Origin: Reyranella soli | GTDB lineage: Bacteria > Pseudomonadota > Alphaproteobacteria > Reyranellales > Reyranellaceae | Direction: 5' to 3' | Assembly (NCBI RefSeq): GCF_007992495.1 | Contig: NZ_BKAJ01000012.1 | Location: 47,714 to 111,713, forward strand | DNA: 64,000 nucleotides | Shown here: piece by piece, positions 7,727 through 16,558 of the stretch | Layout of the letters: the number at the start of each line of letters is the position of its first letter | Position numbering within the stretch: the first letter of the stretch is position 1 | Notes under the pieces: model-generated | Database searches by the model: none | What the model was told of the DNA's origin: nothing | What the model saw: only the letters and a program-made list of their open reading frames with translations | Position numbers and translations under genes: made by a program

Positions 7727-8860
7727 ATGGCGAGGGGCAAGGCGAGCGTCGACGCCAGCGAGCTGGAGAAGCTCGAATGGCCCTACCACTGGCCGCCGCC
7801 GTGGCGGGCCGTGCGCTTGCTCGGCCACGAGACGGCCGAGAAGACCATGCTCGCGGCGCACGGGAGCGGCCGGCTGCACCATGCCTGGCTGATGGCGGGC
7901 CCGCGCGGCATCGGCAAGGCGACTCTCGCCTGGCGTTTCGCGCGCTTCCTGTTGTGCGGCTCGCAGCAAGGCGGGCTGTTCGGCGGCGGCGCGCCGGAAG
8001 GTCTCGACGTGGCGGCCGATGCGCCGGGCCGGTCGTTGGTCGATGCTCGCTCGCATCCCGACCTGTTCCATCTCAGGCGCACGCTCAATCCCGATACCGG
8101 GCGCATGCGTGCCGAGATCGCCGTCGACGACGTGCGCGAGCTCGGCGCCTTCATGCACATGACGCCGGCGATGGGGCAGTGGCGCGTCGCCATCGTCGAT
8201 TCGGCCGACGAGATGAATCGCAACAGCGCCAACGCGGTGCTGAAGATCCTGGAAGAGCCGCCGCCCAATGCCGTGCTGCTGATCGTGGCGCATGCGCCGG
8301 GCCGCTTGCTGCCGACCATCCGTTCGCGTTGCCGCAGGCTCGCCCTGCAGCCGCTCGCCAACGACATCGTCGAGCGCCTGCTGGGCGACTACGCACCGGA
8401 TGTGAAGGCGGAGGAGAGGGCGGCGCTGGCTCGGCTTGCCGAAGGCAGCATCGGCCGCGCGCTGGAACTCGCCGGTGCGGGCAGCCTCGAGCTCTACAGC
8501 GAGATGGTGTCGGTGCTGGCGACCCTGCCTGAGCTCGACATGGCGCGCCTGCACGGTTTCGCCGAGCGCTTCGCGCGTCGCGGCGAGGAGGCGAACGCCG
8601 CCTGGCGCTCGCTGAACTACCTGTTCGACGGCTGGCTGAAGGGCCTGGCGCGGCAGTCGGCACTGGGCGGAGAAGCTGCACCCGTCGTGCCAGCCGAGCG
8701 CGGCCTGCAGGCGCGGTTGCTGGCGGCGGCCAGCCTTGATCGCTGGATCGTTGCATGGGAAAAGGCCGCCGAACTGCTGTCAGGCGCCGACCGGGTCAAT
8801 CTCGACCGCAAGCAAACGGTGCTGGGCAGCTTCCTCGCCCTCCAATCGGCAATGCGCTGA
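7727..8860 (+). CDS. holB: DNA polymerase III subunit delta'
   Basis: This is a clamp-loader subunit of the replicative polymerase. In the 377-residue product the AAA+ core keeps a P-loop-like GPRGIGKATLAW and the sensor segment SADEMNRNSANAVLKILEEPP, and RSRCRRLALQPL follows. The C-terminal part is helical, as in the clamp-loader collar. It sits between tmk and metG, as in many proteobacteria. Confidence 0.95.
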   Translation: MARGKASVDASELEKLEWPYHWPPPWRAVRLLGHETAEKTMLAAHGSGRLHHAWLMAGPRGIGKATLAWRFARFLLCGSQQGGLFGGGAPEGLDVAADAPGRSLVDARSHPDLFHLRRTLNPDTGRMRAEIAVDDVRELGAFMHMTPAMGQWRVAIVDSADEMNRNSANAVLKILEEPPPNAVLLIVAHAPGRLLPTIRSRCRRLALQPLANDIVERLLGDYAPDVKAEERAALARLAEGSIGRALELAGAGSLELYSEMVSVLATLPELDMARLHGFAERFARRGEEANAAWRSLNYLFDGWLKGLARQSALGGEAAPVVPAERGLQARLLAAASLDRWIVAWEKAAELLSGADRVNLDRKQTVLGSFLALQSAMR

Positions 8861-8874
8861 AGAGTTCGGTCATC

Positions 8875-10428
8875 ATGTCGGGCCGCGGTACCTATTACGT
8901 CACCACGCCAATCTACTACGTGAACGACGTGCCCCATATCGGGCACGCCTACACGACGCTCGCCTGCGACGTGCTGGCCCGCTTCAAGCGGCTCGACGGC
9001 TACGACGTGCACTTCCTGACCGGCACCGACGAGCACGGCCAGAAGGTCGAGAAGGCGGCCGCCGCCGCGGGGCTGGCGCCGCAGGCCTTCACCGACAAGG
9101 TCAGCCAGTCGTTCCGCGACCTCGTCCAGGTGATGAACTACAGCCCCGACAACTTCATCCGCACGACCGAGCCGCGCCATCACGAGGCCTCGCAGGCGCT
9201 GTGGGAGAAGCTCGTCGCCTCGGGCGACATCTATCTCGGCAAGTATGCCGGCTGGTACTCGGTGCGCGACGAGGCCTACTTCGTCGAAGGCGAGACCGAG
9301 GTCGGCACCGACGGCAAGCGCCGCGCGACCGCCTCGGGCGCCGAGGTCGAATGGGTCGAGGAGCCGTCGTACTTCTTCAAGCTGTCGACGTGGAGCGACC
9401 GGCTGCTCGACTTCTACGAAAAGAACCCGCGCTTCATCGCGCCCGAGAGCCGGCGCAACGAGGTCATGAGCTTCGTGAAGGGCGGCCTGCAGGACCTCTC
9501 GGTGTCGCGCACCAGCTTCTCCTGGGGCATCCCGGTGCCGGGCGATTCCAAGCACATCATGTACGTTTGGCTGGACGCGCTCACCAACTACATCACCGAG
9601 TGCGGCTATCCCGACACCAGCAATCCGCTATGGAAGTACTGGCCGGCCGACCTGCACATGGTGGGCAAGGACATCATCCGTTTCCATTGCGTGTTCTGGC
9701 CGGCCTTCCTGATGTCGGCCGGCGTGGCGCCGCCTCAGCGGGTGTTCGCGCACGGCTGGTGGACCAACGAAGGCCAGAAGATCTCCAAGTCGCTGGGCAA
9801 CGTCATCGATCCGGTGGAACTGGTGGCGAGCTACGGGCTCGATCCGGTGCGCTACTTCCTGCTGCGCGAGGTGCCGTTCGGCAATGACGGCGACCTGCAG
9901 CGCCGGGCCCTGATCGGCCGCCTGAACGGCGACCTCGCCAACGCCTACGGCAACCTCTGCCAGCGTGTGCTGTCGATCGTGGCCAAGAGCGGCGGCGGCA
10001 AGGTGCCGGCCAAGGGAGCGATCGTCGAGGCCGACACCGCGCTGCTCGATCGCGCCAAGGGCCTGCTCGCCACGGTGCGCGGCGAGATCGACGAGCAGGC
10101 CTTCCATCGCGCGCTGATCGCGATCTGGGAAGTGATCGCCGACGCCAACCGCTATGTCGATGCGCAGGCGCCGTGGGCGCTCGCCAAGACCGATCCGGTG
10201 CGGCGCGACACCGTGCTGTGGGTGCTGGCCGAGACCATCCGGCGCGTGACCTTGCTGGTGCAGCCCTTCATGCCGGACTCGGCGGGCAAGATCCTCGACC
10301 AGCTCGCTGTAGCGGCGGCCGATCGGACGTTCGCCTGTTTCGACAAGGAGGTGGTGTCGGGCACGGCACTGCCGGCGCCGCAGGGCGTGTTCCCGCGCTT
10401 CGTCGAGCCGGCAAAGGCGGCCAGCTGA
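8875..10428 (+). CDS. metG: methionyl-tRNA synthetase
   Basis: It charges tRNA-Met with methionine. The 517-residue product starts at the ATG at 8875 (MSGRGTYYVTTPIYYVND). An earlier in-frame ATG at 8755 would lie inside holB. The HIGH motif is HIGHAYT and the KMSKS loop reads KISKSLGN. The connective peptide lacks a zinc-knuckle Cys set, as in the alphaproteobacterial short form, and there is no C-terminal tRNA-binding dimerisation domain. The stop overlaps the tatD-like start (TGATG). Confidence 0.97.
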   Translation: MSGRGTYYVTTPIYYVNDVPHIGHAYTTLACDVLARFKRLDGYDVHFLTGTDEHGQKVEKAAAAAGLAPQAFTDKVSQSFRDLVQVMNYSPDNFIRTTEPRHHEASQALWEKLVASGDIYLGKYAGWYSVRDEAYFVEGETEVGTDGKRRATASGAEVEWVEEPSYFFKLSTWSDRLLDFYEKNPRFIAPESRRNEVMSFVKGGLQDLSVSRTSFSWGIPVPGDSKHIMYVWLDALTNYITECGYPDTSNPLWKYWPADLHMVGKDIIRFHCVFWPAFLMSAGVAPPQRVFAHGWWTNEGQKISKSLGNVIDPVELVASYGLDPVRYFLLREVPFGNDGDLQRRALIGRLNGDLANAYGNLCQRVLSIVAKSGGGKVPAKGAIVEADTALLDRAKGLLATVRGEIDEQAFHRALIAIWEVIADANRYVDAQAPWALAKTDPVRRDTVLWVLAETIRRVTLLVQPFMPDSAGKILDQLAVAAADRTFACFDKEVVSGTALPAPQGVFPRFVEPAKAAS

Positions 10429-11231
10429 TGCTGATCGACAGCCACTGCCATCTCGATTTTCCCGAGCTTCAGGCCGATGAGAGCGGCGTGCTGGCGCGCG
10501 CGCGTACCGCAGGCGTGGCGGGCATGCTGACCATCGGCACCCGACTCGACCAGTTCGACAAGGTGCGGGCCATCGCCGAGCGCCACGGCAATGTCTGGTG
10601 CTCGGTCGGTGTGCATCCGCACGAGGCCAAGGAGGAGGGGCAGCGCACCCCCGATCGCCTGATCGAGGCCGCACGGCATCCCAAGGTGATCGGCATCGGC
10701 GAGACCGGCCTCGACTTCTATTACGAGCACAGCCCGCGCGCCGAACAGGCCGAGAGCTTTCGCGCCCATATCGCGGCGGCGCGCCAGACCGGCCTGCCAT
10801 TGATCGTCCATACCCGTGATGCCGACAGCGAGACCGGCGACATCCTCGAGGAGGAGCACGCCAAGGGCGCCTTTCCGGGCCTGATCCACTGCTTCAGCTC
10901 GGGTGCCGCGGTGGCGCACCGGGCGCTGGCGCTCGGCATGTACATCTCGATTTCGGGCATCGTCACCTTCAAGGCGGCCGAGGCCCTGCGCAGCATCGTG
11001 CGCGACATCCCGCTCGACCGGCTGCTGGTCGAGACCGATGCGCCCTACCTGGCGCCCGTGCCGAAGCGCGGCAAGACCAACGAGCCCGCCTTCGTCGCCC
11101 ATACCGCGGCCAAGGTGGCCGAGCTGAAGGACGTCTCCGTCGCCGAGCTCGAGGCTGCGACGACCGACAACTTCTTCCGGCTGTTCGCCAAGGCCGAGCG
11201 CGCCAACCTGGAGGGCGCGAGGTGCGGGTGA
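10428..11231 (+). CDS. TatD family metal-dependent hydrolase
   Basis: This is a TIM-barrel hydrolase of the TatD/YcfH type. Members are 3'-5' exonucleases or D-aminoacyl hydrolases. The metal ligands are DSHCHLD at the start, the Glu in GIGETGLDFYY, His in IVHTRD, His in LIHCFS and Asp in VETDAPYLAP. The product is 267 residues. The start codon shares a base with the metG stop and the end overlaps the following gene by 10 nt, so the three genes are translationally packed. Confidence 0.94.
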   Translation: MLIDSHCHLDFPELQADESGVLARARTAGVAGMLTIGTRLDQFDKVRAIAERHGNVWCSVGVHPHEAKEEGQRTPDRLIEAARHPKVIGIGETGLDFYYEHSPRAEQAESFRAHIAAARQTGLPLIVHTRDADSETGDILEEEHAKGAFPGLIHCFSSGAAVAHRALALGMYISISGIVTFKAAEALRSIVRDIPLDRLLVETDAPYLAPVPKRGKTNEPAFVAHTAAKVAELKDVSVAELEAATTDNFFRLFAKAERANLEGARCG

Positions 11232-11989
11232 CGATCCTGGGCTGTGGCACGTCGGGTGGCGTACCAAGGGTAGGGGGCACGGGCGGCGACGGCGAATGGG
11301 GCGCCGCCGACCCCAACGATCCGCGCAACCGCCGACGGCGCTGCTCCATCCTGGTGCAGGACCAGGGCAAGACCATCCTGATCGACACCTCACCCGACCT
11401 GCGCGCCCAACTCCTCGACGCCCGGGTCGATCGCATCGACGCCGTGCTGTGGACCCATGAGCACGCCGACCAGGTGCACGGCATCGACGACATCCGGCCG
11501 TACACGCTGCGCCAGGGACCGATCGAGGCGTGGTCGGACGAACGGACCTACGAAATTCTGCTGCGGCGCTTCAGCTACTGCTTCGCGGCCGAGGACGGCT
11601 TCTACAATCCGATCTATCGGCACCATTGCATCGACGGGCCGTTCGTGGCCGCGGGCCTGCCCGTACGGCCGTTCGTGCAGGACCACGGCATCGCCACCTC
11701 GCTGGGGTTCCGCTTCGGGTCGTTCGCCTATGCCAACGACTGCGTGACGCTGTCAGACGCCGCCCTAGAGACGATGGCTGGGGTGGACGTGCTGGTGGTC
11801 GACGCCATGCGCTACCGCCCGCACCCGACCCACGCCCATCTCGAACGGGCGCTGGAATGGATCGCCAGGATTGCGCCCCGGCGGGCGTTTTTGACCAATC
11901 TCCACGTCGATATGGACTATGCTGAGCTCGATCGACTGACACCGGCGCATGTCCGGCCCTGCCACGACGGGCTGGTCATCGAAATCTAA
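11222..11989 (+). CDS. MBL-fold metal-dependent hydrolase (PhnP-like)
   Basis: A 255-residue metallo-beta-lactamase-fold protein with a GTG start at 11222. The opening MRVTILGCGTSGGVPRVGG is typical of the PhnP-like phosphodiesterase group that often follows tatD. The metal motif reads THEHADQVHGIDD, so the residue that is His in the common HxHxDH is Gln. Later ligands are probably QDHG, ANDC and the NLHVDMD segment near the end. The substrate is unknown. A cyclic phosphodiester is plausible from the family. Confidence 0.85.
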   Translation: MRVTILGCGTSGGVPRVGGTGGDGEWGAADPNDPRNRRRRCSILVQDQGKTILIDTSPDLRAQLLDARVDRIDAVLWTHEHADQVHGIDDIRPYTLRQGPIEAWSDERTYEILLRRFSYCFAAEDGFYNPIYRHHCIDGPFVAAGLPVRPFVQDHGIATSLGFRFGSFAYANDCVTLSDAALETMAGVDVLVVDAMRYRPHPTHAHLERALEWIARIAPRRAFLTNLHVDMDYAELDRLTPAHVRPCHDGLVIEI

Positions 11990-11994
11990 TGGAG

Positions 11995-12008
11995 AATAAT
12001 CCATTATT
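11995..12008. promoter_or_regulatory. AT-rich palindrome upstream of exported-protein gene
   Basis: AATAAT-CC-ATTATT is a perfect 6-bp inverted repeat just after the preceding stop and 10 nt before the TTG start of the next gene. It stands out in GC-rich DNA. It may be an operator or simply part of the promoter. Confidence 0.3.
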
Positions 12009-12017
12009 ATCAGACGA

Positions 12018-12719
12018 TTGGAAGGCGTTCCAAAACTTACGCATCAAGCGAGACAAAACGAGTCCGGTCGCCGCTTGTTCCTGTTGGCGGGTCTGGGGAC
12101 CGTTTTTGCCGGTTTTCCGGCCCGGGCGGCCGATCTCGATGCCGGCGGGCTGACCTTCCGGGACTTCGCAATCAACGACAATGGCGCCAGCTTCAACCGC
12201 GGTGTCGATCCCATCATCGCCGGCGGGCCGAACCAGGTATCGTCGCGGGTCGCTGTCGTCGACAGCGCCCAGGGATTTGCCCGGGTTCAGTTCGGCTCGA
12301 TCAAGGTGGAGCTGGCCCTGCCGCTGGGCTGGCAGGCAACCGAGGACTGGGAGCGGGGCGTCGCCTACAGCCTCGACAAGCACTACCGCCTGATCATCTG
12401 GCGGGTCGATTTCGCCTTCGAGGGCGTCAAGGACGCCGAGCACTACGCCGCCACCAAGAGCGGCTCGATCACGGCCCGCCGGCCGAGCGTCCAGGCCCAG
12501 GCCCGCAAGCTCGGCGACGGCACCTTCCTGATCGTCTACGAGAACGTGCCCAAGGGCCAAGGCGACAGCGAGACCCGCACGGTGTTCGACCTGGTGATGC
12601 AGCGTCCGGGCAATCCCAAGGAGGGCATCCTGATGACGCTGGGCGTGCCGACCAGTGACACCGCCCGCGGGCTGAAGCTCTTGGCTCTCTTAAAGCAGAA
12701 TATACGTATTAACTGGTAG
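12018..12719 (+). CDS. exported protein of unknown function
   Basis: This is a 233-codon frame opening with TTG at 12018. No ATG or better start is seen in frame nearby. Residues about 18-37 (RRLFLLAGLGTVFAGFPARA) form a signal sequence with an ARA-A cleavage site. The mature part is about 195 residues without cysteines or a recognised domain, with alternating strands (FARVQFGSIKVELALPLGW, YRLIIWRVDFAF). Both flanks are AT-rich with palindromes, unlike the rest of the window. It could be foreign or simply have strong promoters around it. The function is unknown. Confidence 0.65.
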   Translation: MEGVPKLTHQARQNESGRRLFLLAGLGTVFAGFPARAADLDAGGLTFRDFAINDNGASFNRGVDPIIAGGPNQVSSRVAVVDSAQGFARVQFGSIKVELALPLGWQATEDWERGVAYSLDKHYRLIIWRVDFAFEGVKDAEHYAATKSGSITARRPSVQAQARKLGDGTFLIVYENVPKGQGDSETRTVFDLVMQRPGNPKEGILMTLGVPTSDTARGLKLLALLKQNIRINW

Positions 12720-12752
12720 TCCATTGATATTACGAATATAGATATATTTGTC

Positions 12753-12766
12753 ATAATATATATTAT
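12753..12766. promoter_or_regulatory. 14-bp AT palindrome in the mazG upstream region
   Basis: ATAATATATATTAT is self-complementary. It lies in a run of about 60 nt (12715-12775) that is almost free of G and C, between the exported-protein gene and mazG. This probably contains the mazG promoter. I could not assign -35/-10 hexamers with sensible spacing. Confidence 0.35.
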
Positions 12767-12794
12767 ACGATAACCGGAGTTGAGGATAAGCGTC

Positions 12795-13661
12795 ATGGCG
12801 TCGGAACGTCCCACGGCGGACTCGCTGCCCCGCGAGCCGATGGCCCGCCTGCTCGCCGTCATGGCCTGGCTGCGCGACCGCCGGCACGGCTGCCCATGGG
12901 ACATCGACCAGACCTTTCGGACGATCGCGCCGTACACCATCGAGGAAGCCTACGAGGTGGCCGACGCCATCGAGCGCGACGACCTGCCGGCGCTCAAGGA
13001 AGAGCTAGGCGACCTCCTGCTGCAGGTCGTCTACCACTCCCAGATGGCCAGCGAGGCCGGCGCCTTCGGCTTCACCGAGGTGGCCGAGGCCGTGGCCGAC
13101 AAGATGGTCGACCGGCACCCCCATGTGTTCGGCGACGCCAAGATCGACACGGCCGAAGCCCAGACCGTCTCCTGGGAAGCGCGCAAGGCGGCGGAGCGGG
13201 CCGCCAAGGGCAAGGAGCCGGCCGGCACCCTGGACGGGGTGGCGCGGGCCCTCCCCGCCCTGTTGCGCGCCGAGAAGATCCAGAAGCGGGCGGCCCGGGT
13301 CGGCTTCGACTGGAAGAAGACGGCCCCGGTCATCGACAAGATCGAGGAGGAGCTGGGCGAGTTGCGGGCCGAACTCGCGGCCGGGACGGCGGACCAGGAG
13401 CGGCTGACCGACGAACTGGGCGACGTGCTGTTCGCCGTCGCCAACCTCGCCCGGCACTGCAAGGTCGACCCGGAGGCGGCGCTGCGCGCCACCAACGACA
13501 AGTTCGAGCGCCGCTTCCGCCACATCGAAAAGCGCCTGGCCGAGGGCGGCCGCAAGCCCGCCGACGCCACCCTCGAGGAGATGGAAGCCCTCTGGCAGGA
13601 GGCGAAGACGAAGGCGCGAATCATCGGAGCGCGGACCTCCAGGTCCGCGCTCCGTTCTTAA
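12795..13661 (+). CDS. mazG: nucleoside triphosphate pyrophosphohydrolase
   Basis: It hydrolyses (d)NTPs to NMP and pyrophosphate and so limits damaged or excess nucleotides. The start is the ATG at 12795, with GAGG about 9 nt upstream. An in-frame TTG at 12780 is less likely. There are two tandem MazG domains: IEEAYEVADAIE with EELGDLLLQ, then IEEELGELRAEL with DELGDVLFA. The N-terminal RRHGCPWDIDQTF is typical of full-length MazG. The final 11 residues (GARTSRSALRS) are encoded by a palindromic repeat and look like a read-in tail. The last 4 nt overlap the convergent gene. Confidence 0.95.
   Translation: MASERPTADSLPREPMARLLAVMAWLRDRRHGCPWDIDQTFRTIAPYTIEEAYEVADAIERDDLPALKEELGDLLLQVVYHSQMASEAGAFGFTEVAEAVADKMVDRHPHVFGDAKIDTAEAQTVSWEARKAAERAAKGKEPAGTLDGVARALPALLRAEKIQKRAARVGFDWKKTAPVIDKIEEELGELRAELAAGTADQERLTDELGDVLFAVANLARHCKVDPEAALRATNDKFERRFRHIEKRLAEGGRKPADATLEEMEALWQEAKTKARIIGARTSRSALRS
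13625..13654. repeat. palindromic repeat (GGAGCGCGGACCT type) inside mazG 3' end
   Basis: There are perfect 14-bp arms, CGGAGCGCGGACCT and AGGTCCGCGCTCCG, around CC. The right arm recurs at 37665-37678. Related longer copies are at 39044-39102 and 56863-56924, and a cut copy is at the right edge. Located between convergent genes, it can act as a bidirectional terminator while also encoding the mazG tail. Confidence 0.8.
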
Positions 13662-14497
13662 ATCTTCGGCAGCCCCGCCAGCAGAGGCATGCGCACCGCC
13701 TCGAACAGGGTGCGCACCTGGGCCAGGGTCTGGGGACGGATTGCTGCGATCAGGCCGCTGTTGATCGGCTGCGCCGGCGCATAGGGCTTACCGTCGAAGC
13801 GCTGCGCCTCGCCGCCCGCCTCCGCGATCATCAGCGTGCCGGCCGCGTGGTCCCACGACTTGGTCATGCGATAGAGATTGAAGTCCGCCCGGCCGGCCAG
13901 GATCTCGTGGTACTCCGCGCCGGCGCAGTTCAGGGTCGAGACACGCCCCAGGGAGCTGCGCTTGTCAGCCGGAAGCTGGCGGTCGAATTCCTTCTTGACC
14001 TTGTACCCGACGAAACCGATCGGCGGCCGAACGGGCTCCGGTCGCCTGACCGGCGCACCATCGAGGGTGACCCCCTCGCCCTTCAGCGCCATCGCCATCC
14101 GTCCGGTCGGCAGGTCGAGGATCCAGCCGCCCACCGCCACGGTGTCGCGCACCAGGCAGACGATGATGGCGAAGCGGTCCTTGCCGCTTGCGAAGTTGGC
14201 CGTGCCGTCGAGCGGATCGACCACCCAGCAGCTTTCGCCCGGCCGCGCGATCAGGTCGACCAGGTCGGGCTCCTTCTCGACCGCCTCCTCGCCCACGACC
14301 GGCACGCCAGGCAAGATCCTGGCGAGGCCGCTCGCGAGACGCTGCTCCGAGGCCACGTCGGCCACGGTGACGTAGTCGCCCGGCCCCTTGAGCCTGATGT
14401 CTTCCTTGGCGAGCGAGCGAAAGCGCGGCAGCAGCTCGGCTGCCGCCGTCTCGCGCATCAGCTCGCCGACGCGCTCCGCATCGGCCGAGCCCAGCAT
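13658..14497 (-). CDS. inositol monophosphatase family protein (CysQ-like)
   Basis: A 279-residue Mg-dependent, Li-sensitive-type phosphatase. The metal and substrate motifs are VVGEE (first Glu), WVVDPLDGTANF and SWDHAAGTLMIAEAGG. Members act on 3'(2')-phosphoadenosine phosphate (CysQ) or inositol phosphates (SuhB), and the sequence alone does not decide which. The start ATG at 14497 immediately precedes the groES stop region with a 4-nt gap, so groES and this gene are probably co-transcribed. Confidence 0.9.
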   Translation of the reverse strand: MLGSADAERVGELMRETAAAELLPRFRSLAKEDIRLKGPGDYVTVADVASEQRLASGLARILPGVPVVGEEAVEKEPDLVDLIARPGESCWVVDPLDGTANFASGKDRFAIIVCLVRDTVAVGGWILDLPTGRMAMALKGEGVTLDGAPVRRPEPVRPPIGFVGYKVKKEFDRQLPADKRSSLGRVSTLNCAGAEYHEILAGRADFNLYRMTKSWDHAAGTLMIAEAGGEAQRFDGKPYAPAQPINSGLIAAIRPQTLAQVRTLFEAVRMPLLAGLPKI

Positions 14498-14501
14498 GTC
14501 G

Positions 14502-14789
14502 TCAGCCGACGATGCCGAACAGGTCCTCTTCCTTCAGGATCACGTGCTCGACGCCGCCGAGCTTGACCTCGGTGCCAGACCACTTGCCGTAGATCACCTT
14601 GTCGCCGACCTTGACGTCGAGCGCCTGCAGGCGGCCGTCCTCCAGCCGCTTGCCCTTGCCGACGGCCACGACCTCACCCTGCATGGGCTTTTCCTGGGCG
14701 GTGTCGGGAATGATGATTCCGGCCTTGGTCTTGGTCTCGGCGGTCATCGGCTTCAGCAGCAGCCGATCGTGCAAGGGCTTGAATTTCAT
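14502..14789 (-). CDS. groES: co-chaperonin GroES (no groEL adjacent)
   Basis: This is the 95-residue lid of the GroEL chamber. The start [14 protein letters not shown] at 14789 has the Shine-Dalgarno GAAGGAAAC. An in-frame ATG at 14846 lies upstream of the promoter. The mobile-loop region is [17 protein letters not shown] and the C-terminal end is [14 protein letters not shown]. groES normally precedes groEL, but here the next gene is a phosphatase and no groEL lies in the window. No CIRCE element (TTAGCACTC-N9-GAGTGCTAA) is visible upstream, so HrcA control is not indicated. Confidence 0.95.
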   Translation of the reverse strand: MKFKPLHDRLLLKPMTAETKTKAGIIIPDTAQEKPMQGEVVAVGKGKRLEDGRLQALDVKVGDKVIYGKWSGTEVKLGGVEHVILKEEDLFGIVG

Positions 14790-14816
14790 GGTGTTTCCTT
14801 CGAATGGAGTGGGCCG

Positions 14817-14846
14817 CTTATAGGTAGCCGGGCAGCCCAGTGTCAA
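14817..14846 (-). promoter_or_regulatory. sigma-70-type promoter of groES
   Basis: On the minus strand TTGACA (14846-14841) is followed after 18 nt by TATAAG (14822-14817), about 28 nt before the groES ATG. The -35 box contains the TGA stop of hflX. This is the clearest core promoter in the window. Confidence 0.7.
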
Positions 14847-16192
14847 CGCGCGAGGCGGCGCTCGAATTGCGCCGATGCAGCGGCGTCCAGCGCGACCGTC
14901 AGCCGTGCGATTTCGCCGTCATCCTGGCGGCTGCGGACCTCGCCGTGACGGTAGAGCCAGGCGATCGTGGCGCCGTCGGAAAGCGGCACCTCGACCTCAC
15001 GCGCCTCGCCCGCACGGCCAAGGAAGCCGCCGATCGCCTCGAGAAGCTGGTCGACGCCCTCCCCGGTCATGGCCGAGACCGGATACTGCCGCGCCCGCTC
15101 AGCGCCGGTATGGGACCGGGTCTCCAGGCGGTGGCGGATGTCGGCCGGCAGGGTGTCGATCTTGTTGAGCGCCTCGATGATCAGCCGCCCTCCCCCTTCC
15201 TCGATCACGCCGAGGTCCTGCAGCACGGCCTCGACGTCGGCGCGCTGCTGCTCGCTGTCGGGATGGGCGATGTCGCGGACATGGACGATCAGGTCGGCTT
15301 CCAGCACCTCCTCGAGGGTGGCGCGGAAGGCCTCGACCAGATGGGTCGGCAGGTCGGAAACGAAGCCGACGGTGTCGGAGATCACGCAAGGCTTGCCGTT
15401 GGGCAGCTTGATCGACCGCATGGTGGGATCGAGCGTGGCGAACAGCAGGTCCTTGGCCATCACGGCAGCGCCGCTCAACCGGTTGAACAGCGTCGACTTG
15501 CCGGCGTTGGTGTAGCCGACCAGCGCCACCGTCGGCAGGCGCGCCTTGCGCCGCCCGGCGCGGTTGACGGCGCGCGTGCGGCGTACGCCTTCGAGGTCGC
15601 GCTTGATGCGCACGATGCGCTCGCCGATCAGGCGGCGGTCGATCTCGATCTGCGATTCGCCGGGCCCGCCCAGGAAGCCGAAGCCGCCGCGCTGGCGTTC
15701 CAAGTGGGTCCACGACCGCACTAGGCGGCCGCGCTGGTAGTCGAGCGCCGCCAGTTCGACCTGCAGGCGGCCTTCATGCGTGCGGGCGCGCGCGCCGAAG
15801 ATCTCCAGGATGAGGCCGGTGCGGTCGATGACCTTGGCCTCTAGCGCCTTCTCGAGATTGCGCTGCTGTACGGGCGTCAGCCGGTCGTCGACGACAACCA
15901 GCCCGATCCCCTGCTCCTTCACATTGTCCTTCACGCGCTCGACCACGCCCTTGCCGATCAGCGTGGCCAGCGTGACACGACGCAACGGCACGGTCTCGGC
16001 CACACGCACATCGAGATCGATGGCGCGGGCGAGCCCGACCGCCTCCCCGAGCTTGGCCTCGCGATCACGCTCCTCACGATGCACACCGGGCGCATAAGGC
16101 GACAGCACGGCAGCCACTGTCCGCGGGCGGACAGTGTCCTCGGGCTTGCGCTTGCGCCTTTCGTGTCCGTTCAGCTCGTGGTTTTCGCTCAA
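14843..16192 (-). CDS. hflX: GTPase HflX
   Basis: A ribosome-associated GTPase that splits stalled ribosomes. The product is about 449 residues if it starts at the TTG at 16192, one base after the hfq stop. Upstream in-frame ATGs lie inside hfq in another frame. The N-terminal HflX domain carries [13 protein letters not shown], and the G domain has G1 [13 protein letters not shown]3 DTVGFV and G4 NKID. The C-terminal domain ends FERRLAR. The hfq-hflX pairing is conserved in proteobacteria. Confidence 0.94.
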   Translation of the reverse strand: MSENHELNGHERRKRKPEDTVRPRTVAAVLSPYAPGVHREERDREAKLGEAVGLARAIDLDVRVAETVPLRRVTLATLIGKGVVERVKDNVKEQGIGLVVVDDRLTPVQQRNLEKALEAKVIDRTGLILEIFGARARTHEGRLQVELAALDYQRGRLVRSWTHLERQRGGFGFLGGPGESQIEIDRRLIGERIVRIKRDLEGVRRTRAVNRAGRRKARLPTVALVGYTNAGKSTLFNRLSGAAVMAKDLLFATLDPTMRSIKLPNGKPCVISDTVGFVSDLPTHLVEAFRATLEEVLEADLIVHVRDIAHPDSEQQRADVEAVLQDLGVIEEGGGRLIIEALNKIDTLPADIRHRLETRSHTGAERARQYPVSAMTGEGVDQLLEAIGGFLGRAGEAREVEVPLSDGATIAWLYRHGEVRSRQDDGEIARLTVALDAAASAQFERRLAR

Positions 16193-16193
16193 A

Positions 16194-16442
16194 TCAGCCC
16201 GCTGCGTCGGCCTTGTCGCCGTCGAACAGCTGCACCGGCGTGACCGGCATGATGGTCGAGATCGCGTGCTTGTACACAAGCTGCGAATGGCCGTCACGGC
16301 GCAGCAGCACCGAGAAATTGTCGAACCAGGTAACAATGCCCTGCAGTTTGACGCCGTTCACAAGGAAGATCGTGACGGGCGTCTTGTTCTTGCGCAGGTG
16401 GTTCAGGAAGACGTCCTGAACGTTCTGTGCTTTCTCGCTCAT
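16194..16442 (-). CDS. hfq: RNA chaperone Hfq
   Basis: An 82-residue Sm-like protein that forms a hexameric ring and pairs small RNAs with mRNAs. The Sm1 segment is [21 protein letters not shown] and the Sm2 segment is [10 protein letters not shown]. The Gln in VQDVFLNHL and the KH of YKHA are the poly-U-contact residues. The C-terminal tail is short, as usual in Alphaproteobacteria. Confidence 0.98.
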   Translation of the reverse strand: MSEKAQNVQDVFLNHLRKNKTPVTIFLVNGVKLQGIVTWFDNFSVLLRRDGHSQLVYKHAISTIMPVTPVQLFDGDKADAAG

Positions 16443-16530
16443 GTTCTTGGCCTCTTGCTGGGCGTCCGACTGCTTTTTGGGCAGCCGTTGGAAAGGCGCG
16501 GGTCTCAGTACCCGCTACCGAGTTGGCTCA

Positions 16531-16558
16531 AATATAGGGGGTGATCAGGTCAAAGCAA
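16531..16558 (-). promoter_or_regulatory. candidate hfq promoter
   Basis: TTGCTT (16558-16553) and TATATT (16536-16531) are spaced by 16 nt on the minus strand, about 90 nt upstream of the hfq start. The -35 lies beside the stop of the upstream phosphatase gene. The match is moderate. Confidence 0.35.

Noticed and set aside
12896..14566. Plus-strand frame running through mazG in another frame and past the phosphatase gene
   Set aside because: Gly/Arg-rich, no motif, and overlaps three well-supported genes.
14790..14842. CIRCE (HrcA) operator upstream of groES
   Set aside because: No TTAGCACTC/GAGTGCTAA inverted repeat is present. Only a plain sigma-70-type promoter is seen.
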